Shown here piece by piece: positions 59,163 to 64,000 of a stretch of DNA of 64,000 bases; within the stretch, counting starts at the first letter, position 1; each line of letters starts with the position of its first letter. A program made the translations under genes and the position numbers. The notes under the pieces are model-generated. The model was given only the letters and a program-made list of their open reading frames with translations, did no database searches and was not told the DNA's origin. Source of the DNA: PALSA-1003 sp963791945 (GTDB lineage: Bacteria > Pseudomonadota > Gammaproteobacteria > Burkholderiales > Casimicrobiaceae); NCBI GenBank assembly GCA_963791945.1, contig CAWBUD010000003.1, positions 434,001-498,000 of the forward strand, in the 5' to 3' direction.

Positions 59163-60055
59163 AATCGGCCATTCCGGTCTTCGCGCTGATCGTCGCGGCG
59201 CTGCTCGTCCTGTCGCAGTCGATCTACACGGTCGACCAGCGACAGTACGCGATCAAGTTCCAGCTCGGCGAGTTCATCGACGCCAAGTCCGATGCCGGCC
59301 TCTACTTCAAGATTCCACTCCTGCAGAACATCAAGTTCTACGACAAGCGCATCCTGCTGCTCGACGCGCCGCGGCCAGACCGCATCACGACCTCGGAGAA
59401 GAAGCCGCTCAACGTCGACTTCATCGCCTACTGGCGTGTCATCGATGTGCGCAAGTACTACCAGAGCGTGACCGGCGACGAGGAGCTCGCGAAGCAGCGG
59501 CTCGCGCAGACGATCCGCGCGATCCTTGGTCAGGAGATCAACAAGCGCACGATCCATGACGCGATCTCCGCCGAGCGCGACAAGATCATGACCACGACGC
59601 GGCAGCGCGCGGATGCCGACGCCAAGCAGATCGGCGTCGAGATCGTCGACGTGCGACTGCGCCGCGTGGAGTTTCCCGAAGAGGTGCTGGCGCAGGTCTA
59701 CCAGCGCATGGAGTCCGAGCGCAAGCGCGTCGCCAATCAGCTGCGCTCGCAGGGCGCCGCCGACTCCGAGAAGATCCGCGCCGACGCCGATCGGCAGCGC
59801 GAGGTGATCCTCGCCGACGCCTACAAGCAGGCGCAGAAAGCCAAGGGCGACGGTGACGCCAAGGCCGCCGCGATCTACGCCGCTGCGTACGGACAGAACC
59901 CCGAGTTCTACGCCTTCTACCGCAGCCTAGAGACCTACAAGGCGACGTTCCGCAACCGGAGCGACCTGATGGTGCTCGATCCGAACTCGGAGTTCTTCCA
60001 GTACCTGAAGCAATCCGGCGCCGGCAAGGGCACGCCGCGCCCCGGCGCGAAGTAA
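59159..60055 (+). CDS. hflC: FtsH protease modulator HflC
   Basis: A 298-residue protein: N-terminal membrane helix (residues 5-22), then an SPFH domain (YTVDQRQYAIKFQLGEFI, KKPLNVDFIAYWRVIDVRKY, QTIRAILGQEINKRTIHD) and a coiled-coil arm with KIRADADRQREVILADAYKQ. It pairs with HflK to regulate FtsH. The ATG overlaps the hflK TGA, so the two are co-translated. Length and order are usual. Confidence 0.96.
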   Translation: MKSAIPVFALIVAALLVLSQSIYTVDQRQYAIKFQLGEFIDAKSDAGLYFKIPLLQNIKFYDKRILLLDAPRPDRITTSEKKPLNVDFIAYWRVIDVRKYYQSVTGDEELAKQRLAQTIRAILGQEINKRTIHDAISAERDKIMTTTRQRADADAKQIGVEIVDVRLRRVEFPEEVLAQVYQRMESERKRVANQLRSQGAADSEKIRADADRQREVILADAYKQAQKAKGDGDAKAAAIYAAAYGQNPEFYAFYRSLETYKATFRNRSDLMVLDPNSEFFQYLKQSGAGKGTPRPGAK

Positions 60056-60078
60056 GCCTCCGGCCGAAGGAACGAGCC

Positions 60079-60267
60079 GTGCCGGAAACCTTCCTGGCCG
60101 CGTGTGGGCTGGTGCTCGTGCTGGAAGGCCTGCTGCCCCTGCTCGCACCCGATACTTGGCGAGAAGCGTTCCGGCGGTTGACCGAGCTGACCGACGGACA
60201 GCTTCGCTTCATCGGACTGATCTCGATGGTGATCGGCGGCATCATCCTTCTGGTCGTGTATGCGTAA
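60079..60267 (+). CDS. DUF2065 family small membrane protein
   Basis: A 62-residue protein with two membrane helices (FLAACGLVLVLEGLLPLLAP and RFIGLISMVIGGIILLVVYA), linked by TWREAFRRLTELTDGQL. This is the standard DUF2065/YjeT pattern found after hflC. Function unknown, possibly an accessory of the HflKC complex by position. It starts with GTG after an AAGGA, and its last 8 bases overlap hisZ. Confidence 0.9.
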   Translation: MPETFLAACGLVLVLEGLLPLLAPDTWREAFRRLTELTDGQLRFIGLISMVIGGIILLVVYA

Positions 60268-61237
60268 GTGGGTCCTTCCCGAGCACGTCGACGACATCCT
60301 GCCCGCGGAAGCGGAGCGGATCGAGGACTTGCGGCGGCGGCTCCTCGATCATTTCCGCGACCATGGGTACCGGCTGGTCCAGCCGCCACTGATCGAGCAC
60401 CTGGAGTCGCTGCTCACCGGAACGGGACACGACCTCGAGCTGCAGACATTCAAGCTCGTCGATCCGCTGTCCGGACGGCTTCTGGGCGTGCGCGCCGACA
60501 TCACGCCTCAGGTCGCGAGGATCGACGCGCATCTGCTCAACGAACCCGGCGTCACGCGCCTGTGCTACGCAGGCAGCGTGCTGCGCACGATCGCAAGCGG
60601 CGTGGCGCAATCGCGCGAGGTGCTGCAGATCGGAGCCGAGCTCTACGGCGACCCGGACATCGGCGCCGACAAGGAAGTGCTGCGACTGCTGCTTTCCTCG
60701 TTCGAAGCGGCAAACGTGCGGGCCCTGCACCTCGACCTTGGTCACGTCGGCGTATATCGCGCGCTCGCCCACGGGGCGCGCATCGCAGGCAATGACAGCG
60801 ATACAGAACTGTTCACCGCCATGCGCACCAAGGACAGCTCCGCGGTCGCGGAGCTCACCGCAAAGCTTCCCGCCGCGTGGCGCAACGCCTTCCTGATTCT
60901 GCCGACCCTGTACGGCCCGGCCGAGGACGTCCTTGCCGCGGCGCGCGCTCGGCTGCCGGACACGCCGTCGATCGCCGGCGCGCTCTCCGCGCTCGCCACG
61001 CTTGCGGCCGCGGCACGCGATTCCGTCGAAGCAGTGCATATCGATCTCGCCGACCTGCGGGGCTACCACTATCAGAACGGCGTGAGCTTCTCCGTGTTCA
61101 CGGCCGGCGAGCCCAACGCGATCGGCCGCGGCGAGCGCTACGATGGCATCGGCAAGGCGTTCGGCCGCGCGCGTCCCGCGACCGGGTTCACGCTGGACCT
61201 GCGGCAACTCGCCGCGCTCGTCAACCGTTCGGCGTGA
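60260..61237 (+). CDS. hisZ: ATP phosphoribosyltransferase regulatory subunit HisZ
   Basis: A 325-residue histidyl-tRNA-synthetase paralogue. It has the synthetase-like DILPAEAERIEDLRRRLLDH and VRADITPQVARIDAHLLN but lacks the histidine-binding loops and the anticodon domain. HisZ pairs with the short HisG to give a regulated first step of histidine synthesis; hisG is not in this window. It overlaps DUF2065 by 8 bases and the purA gene follows 5 bases after its stop. Confidence 0.95.
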   Translation: MRKWVLPEHVDDILPAEAERIEDLRRRLLDHFRDHGYRLVQPPLIEHLESLLTGTGHDLELQTFKLVDPLSGRLLGVRADITPQVARIDAHLLNEPGVTRLCYAGSVLRTIASGVAQSREVLQIGAELYGDPDIGADKEVLRLLLSSFEAANVRALHLDLGHVGVYRALAHGARIAGNDSDTELFTAMRTKDSSAVAELTAKLPAAWRNAFLILPTLYGPAEDVLAAARARLPDTPSIAGALSALATLAAAARDSVEAVHIDLADLRGYHYQNGVSFSVFTAGEPNAIGRGERYDGIGKAFGRARPATGFTLDLRQLAALVNRSA

Positions 61238-61242
61238 AAGCC

Positions 61243-62535
61243 ATGGGCAAGAACGTCGTCGTCATCGGGACGCAATGGGGCGATGAAGGCAAGGGCAAGG
61301 TGGTCGACTGGCTGACCGAGCACGCACAGGGCGTGGTGCGCTTCCAGGGCGGCCACAACGCGGGGCATACGCTGGTCATCGGCGGCAAGAAGACCGTGCT
61401 GCGCCTCATTCCGTCGGGCATCCTGCGGCCTTCGGTCCGCGTGTATCTCGGCAACGGTGTCGTGGTATCGCCCTCCGCACTGCTGCAGGAGATCGGCGAG
61501 CTGGAGGCCGCCGGCGTCGAAGTGCGCTCGCGGCTTGCGATCTCGCCCGCGTGCCCCCTCGTGCTGCCGTATCACGTCGCCCTCGACCAGGCACGCGAGG
61601 CGGCGATGGGCGACGACAAGATCGGCACGACCGGGCGCGGCATCGGCCCGGCCTACGAAGACAAGATCGCGCGCCGCGCGCTTCGCGTTCAGGACCTGTT
61701 CTATCCGGACCGCTTCGCCGCGAAGCTCGAGCGGGTGCTCGAGTATCACAATTTCGTTCTGGCGCAGTACTACAGGTGCGCGGCCATACCGTTGCGCGAG
61801 ACGCGCGATGCCGCGCTCGCGGCGGCGCCGGAGATTCAACCGATGGTCGCCGACGTCGCGGCGCTGCTGCAGGCGGCGCGGCGGGCGGGCGAGTCGCTCC
61901 TTTTCGAAGGCGCGCAGGGCGCGCTGCTCGACGTCGACCACGGCACGTATCCGTACGTGACCTCGTCGAACTGCCTCGCCGGCGCCGCGGCGCCGGGTGC
62001 GGGCATCGGCCCGCAGATGCTCGACTACGTGCTCGGCATCGTGAAGGCGTACACCACGCGCGTGGGAACCGGCCCGTTTCCGACCGAGCTCACCGACGAC
62101 ATCGGCGCGCGACTCGCCAAGCGCGGCAACGAATTCGGATCCGTAACGGGCCGCCCGCGCCGATGCGGCTGGCTCGACATTCCCGCGCTCGCCCGCTCGT
62201 TCCAGCTGAACGGGGTGCAGGGCCTGTGCATCACCAAGCTCGACGTGCTGGATGGCCTTTCCGTGATCAGGATCTGTACTGGCTATCGCGCCGCCGGCGT
62301 GCCGCTCGCGCTCCTGCCGACGGGCGCCGAAGCCGTGGCGGAATGCGAGCCGGTTTATGAAGAGCTTCCGGGCTGGAGCGAGAATACGTTCGGGGTAAAG
62401 ACCTTCGATGCGCTCCCGGGCGCCGCTCGCGCGTATCTCTCCCGCATCGAGACGCTCACCGGGGCGCCGATCGCGATGGTGTCGACGGGACCGGAGCGCG
62501 ACGAAACGATCCTAGTGCATCATCCCTTCCGCTAG
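61243..62535 (+). CDS. purA: Adenylosuccinate synthetase
   Basis: A 430-residue enzyme converting IMP, aspartate and GTP to adenylosuccinate. Signatures: GTQWGDEGKGKVVDWL (P-loop, residues about 8-23), GGHNAGHTL, GIGPAYEDKIARRA, LLFEGAQGALLDVDHGTYP, SVTGRPRRCGWLD and CITKLDVLDGL. The ATG at 61243 fits the family start; an upstream GTG at 61234 would add three residues. Linked to hisZ as in other betaproteobacteria. Confidence 0.98.
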   Translation: MGKNVVVIGTQWGDEGKGKVVDWLTEHAQGVVRFQGGHNAGHTLVIGGKKTVLRLIPSGILRPSVRVYLGNGVVVSPSALLQEIGELEAAGVEVRSRLAISPACPLVLPYHVALDQAREAAMGDDKIGTTGRGIGPAYEDKIARRALRVQDLFYPDRFAAKLERVLEYHNFVLAQYYRCAAIPLRETRDAALAAAPEIQPMVADVAALLQAARRAGESLLFEGAQGALLDVDHGTYPYVTSSNCLAGAAAPGAGIGPQMLDYVLGIVKAYTTRVGTGPFPTELTDDIGARLAKRGNEFGSVTGRPRRCGWLDIPALARSFQLNGVQGLCITKLDVLDGLSVIRICTGYRAAGVPLALLPTGAEAVAECEPVYEELPGWSENTFGVKTFDALPGAARAYLSRIETLTGAPIAMVSTGPERDETILVHHPFR

Positions 62536-62573
62536 TCAGGCGTCGAGCAACGCGAACCCGGAACGAGACGATC

Positions 62574-63185
62574 ATGACTCTCACCGTCAGCTGGGAACAG
62601 TACAACAGACTGGTCGAACGTCTCGCTCTACGCGTCTACGACTCGGGCTGGAGATTCGACCAGATCATCTGCATCGCCCGCGGCGGCTTGCGCGTCGGCG
62701 ACGTGCTGTCGCGAATCTACGAGGTCCCGCTCGCGATCCTGTCCACTCACTCGTACACCGCGGAAGGCGGTACGGTCCGCGGGCAGCTCGTGATCGCCGA
62801 GCACATGACGATGACGGCTCCGCGGCTGGGGGAGCGCGTGCTACTCGTCGACGATATGGTCGACTCCGGACACACCCTCGAGGCCGTCTTCAAGACGCTG
62901 CCCCTTCGTTTCCCGCACATCGCGGACATCCGCACGGCGGTGCTCTGGTACAAAGGGCACTCGGTGTTCAAGCCGGACTACTACGTCGATTATCTTGCCG
63001 GAGAACCCTGGATCCATCAGCCTTTCGAGGTCTACGATACGCTGCGCCCGGACGCGCTGCAGGCAAGGCTCGGGCGATGCCAGCGGCGAGCGAGATCGGA
63101 AGGCCAGACGTCTGTACGGATTCCCGCTATTTGGATTGCACGAACGCGGCAACCGCTTGGATCTCGATGGGCGTCAGATCCTTGA
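62574..63185 (+). CDS. Phosphoribosyltransferase family protein
   Basis: A 203-residue protein with a type I phosphoribosyltransferase fold. Motifs: IICIARGGLRVGDVLSRIYE and the PRPP-binding VLLVDDMVDSGHTLEAVF (about residues 90-107). PWIHQPFEVYDTLRPDALQA closes the conserved part at about residue 168. The last 35 residues are Arg-rich, not typical of the family, and read antisense to the 3' end of the cytochrome gene, so a late frameshift or read-through end is possible. Base substrate unknown; position after purA suggests purines or xanthine/guanine. Confidence 0.85.
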   Translation: MTLTVSWEQYNRLVERLALRVYDSGWRFDQIICIARGGLRVGDVLSRIYEVPLAILSTHSYTAEGGTVRGQLVIAEHMTMTAPRLGERVLLVDDMVDSGHTLEAVFKTLPLRFPHIADIRTAVLWYKGHSVFKPDYYVDYLAGEPWIHQPFEVYDTLRPDALQARLGRCQRRARSEGQTSVRIPAIWIARTRQPLGSRWASDP

Positions 63186-63197
63186 CGATGCCGTGCA

Positions 63198-63761
63198 TCA
63201 CGCGGCGCGGTCCGAACCAGCGACTTGAATGTAATTCAACTGCTTATCCACGTATTTCGCGTGCTGCCCGGCGAGCCGCGGAAAGTCGGCCATGCCCTCG
63301 GCGTTCGCGCCATGGCAGGACATGCAGGCGGGAATCCCCCGCTCCGGGACGCCCTTGTCGAAGAGCTCCTTGCCCTTTGCGACAAGTGTCGGATCACTCG
63401 TGCGTCCGGGCGCGGGCGGCTGCTCCGAATAATACGCCGCGATCCCGGCGATGATCGCTTCGTCCAGATTGCCCGCGATCCCCCACATGAAATCGTGAGC
63501 ATCCTTTTCCGAGCGGGTCTTCTTGCGAAAGGCATCGATCTGGCTCTCGAGGTAGCCCCGGCGCTGCGCCGCGAGTATCGGGAACTCGGGCGACGTGCTG
63601 ATGCCTCGGGGCCCGTGACACGTCGAACACAGGTTCACCGCTTTTTCCTCGCCCGCCTTCCGGACGTCTGGCGGAATCTCCGCCGACGTGCTTTGCGCCC
63701 AACAGGGAAACGTCAGGCTCGACAGAGCGACAAGAACCATCGCAGAGCAGGTGCGCTTCAT
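63198..63761 (-). CDS. Diheme cytochrome c (c4-like), 3' end frameshifted
   Basis: A 187-residue periplasmic protein: signal peptide to CWAQ (residue 23), first heme site C45-x2-C48-H49 (NLCSTCHGP) and second C146-x2-C149-H150 (ACMSCHGA). GYLESQIDAFRKKTRSEKDA and ADFPRLAGQHAKYVDKQLNY are c4-type blocks. The frame stops at 63198, but continuing in the next frame gives RRVMHGIVKDLTPIEIQAVA and a stop at 63127, the family's normal C-terminus. One base seems missing near 63225, where QSR would be expected after YI. GTGGAG precedes the start. It follows the barrel gene by 64 bases. Confidence 0.85.
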   Translation of the reverse strand: MKRTCSAMVLVALSSLTFPCWAQSTSAEIPPDVRKAGEEKAVNLCSTCHGPRGISTSPEFPILAAQRRGYLESQIDAFRKKTRSEKDAHDFMWGIAGNLDEAIIAGIAAYYSEQPPAPGRTSDPTLVAKGKELFDKGVPERGIPACMSCHGANAEGMADFPRLAGQHAKYVDKQLNYIQVAGSDRAA

Positions 63762-63825
63762 AGTCGATCTCCACAGTCGACGCGCGCCGCAGTCGACGCG
63801 AGGCCGGGCCGAGAGGGGCAGGCGT

Positions 63826-64000
63826 TCAGAACGCGACCCATACATTGAAGAAGAGCGTGTCGTTGTCGCTCGCATTGCGCCCATTCCCGTCGTAGTTCGT
63901 CGATGCTCCGTTGAACTTGTTGAACGCCGTGTATTGCAGCATCAGGCGGACGTTCTGGATCGGAAGGTAGTCGAGCTCGGCGATCCATCCCTTGCTGTCC
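63826..64000 (-). CDS. C-terminus of an outer-membrane beta-barrel protein (partial)
   Basis: The last 57 residues are visible, with amphipathic strands such as GWIAELDYLPIQNVRLMLQY and DTLFFNVWVAF, ending in Phe, the usual signal of outer-membrane barrels. The middle NKFNGASTNYDGNGRNASDN is an extracellular-type loop. Porin-like proteins or the barrel of a cytochrome complex are possible; the linked cytochrome gene 64 bases downstream supports a redox role. The start lies outside the window. Confidence 0.65.
   Translation of the reverse strand, partial: DSKGWIAELDYLPIQNVRLMLQYTAFNKFNGASTNYDGNGRNASDNDTLFFNVWVAF

Overview
The window is a 64 kb, very GC-rich, gene-dense piece of a bacterial chromosome. 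It most resembles a betaproteobacterium. The evidence is the long run at 46.9-63 kb (ndk, rlmN, pilF/pilW, rodZ, ispG, hisS, yfgM-like, bamB, der, hfq, hflX, hflK, hflC, DUF2065, hisZ, purA), which is the order typical of that class. A DUF1631 gene, two TRAP transporters, a split pntAA/pntAB/pntB transhydrogenase and a UPF-type cytochrome c4 gene fit the same picture. I see no tRNA, rRNA, CRISPR array, prophage, transposase or plasmid gene. Genus cannot be decided from the window.

Left part (0-6.2 kb): a glutathione S-transferase start and a VOC-family protein on the minus strand face a plus-strand group: a stand-alone nuoI paralogue, a DksA/TraR-type zinc-finger regulator, a DapA-family aldolase, a DUF2628 membrane protein with a pilin-like tail, and a DUF3617 secreted protein. 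A DUF1772-like membrane protein and a PadR regulator with a clear AT-rich palindromic operator follow on the minus strand.

Minus-strand block (6.2-19.1 kb): a Gfo/Idh/MocA dehydrogenase, a flavoprotein with a cyclic-nucleotide-binding domain, a UBP-type zinc finger, and an NMT1-type ABC importer appear to form one six-gene operon. Upstream lie a YihY/BrkB membrane protein, a TRAP transporter (large permease, small permease, binding protein) preceded by GntR-FCD-like operators, and PEP carboxylase.

Middle (19.1-43.5 kb): pgi, mltB, pyrD, DUF1631, hrpA, an orphan peptide-type binding protein, a 1133-residue CPBP-type membrane protease with a duplicated extracytoplasmic domain, a class III CoA-transferase, the proton-translocating transhydrogenase operon, a tartrate/D-malate dehydrogenase, elaA, accA and tilS.

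Right part (43.5-64 kb): a second TRAP transporter operon closed by an intrinsic terminator, then the conserved housekeeping run. That run joins nucleotide balance (ndk, purA, a phosphoribosyltransferase), ribosome and tRNA functions (rlmN, hisS, der, hflX), cell shape and envelope (pilF/pilW, rodZ, bamB, yfgM), isoprenoids (ispG), RNA chaperoning (hfq) and membrane proteolysis control (hflK/hflC). The window ends with a diheme cytochrome c whose 3' end is frameshifted and the C-terminus of an outer-membrane barrel.

No wholly new multi-gene system stands out. The most interesting signals are a 164-bp nested palindrome between hisS and yfgM that supplies the yfgM ribosome-binding site, a second family of intergenic palindromes abutting stop codons, the ABC importer/UBP zinc finger/CNB-flavoprotein operon, the duplicated-domain CPBP protein and the orphan NuoI.
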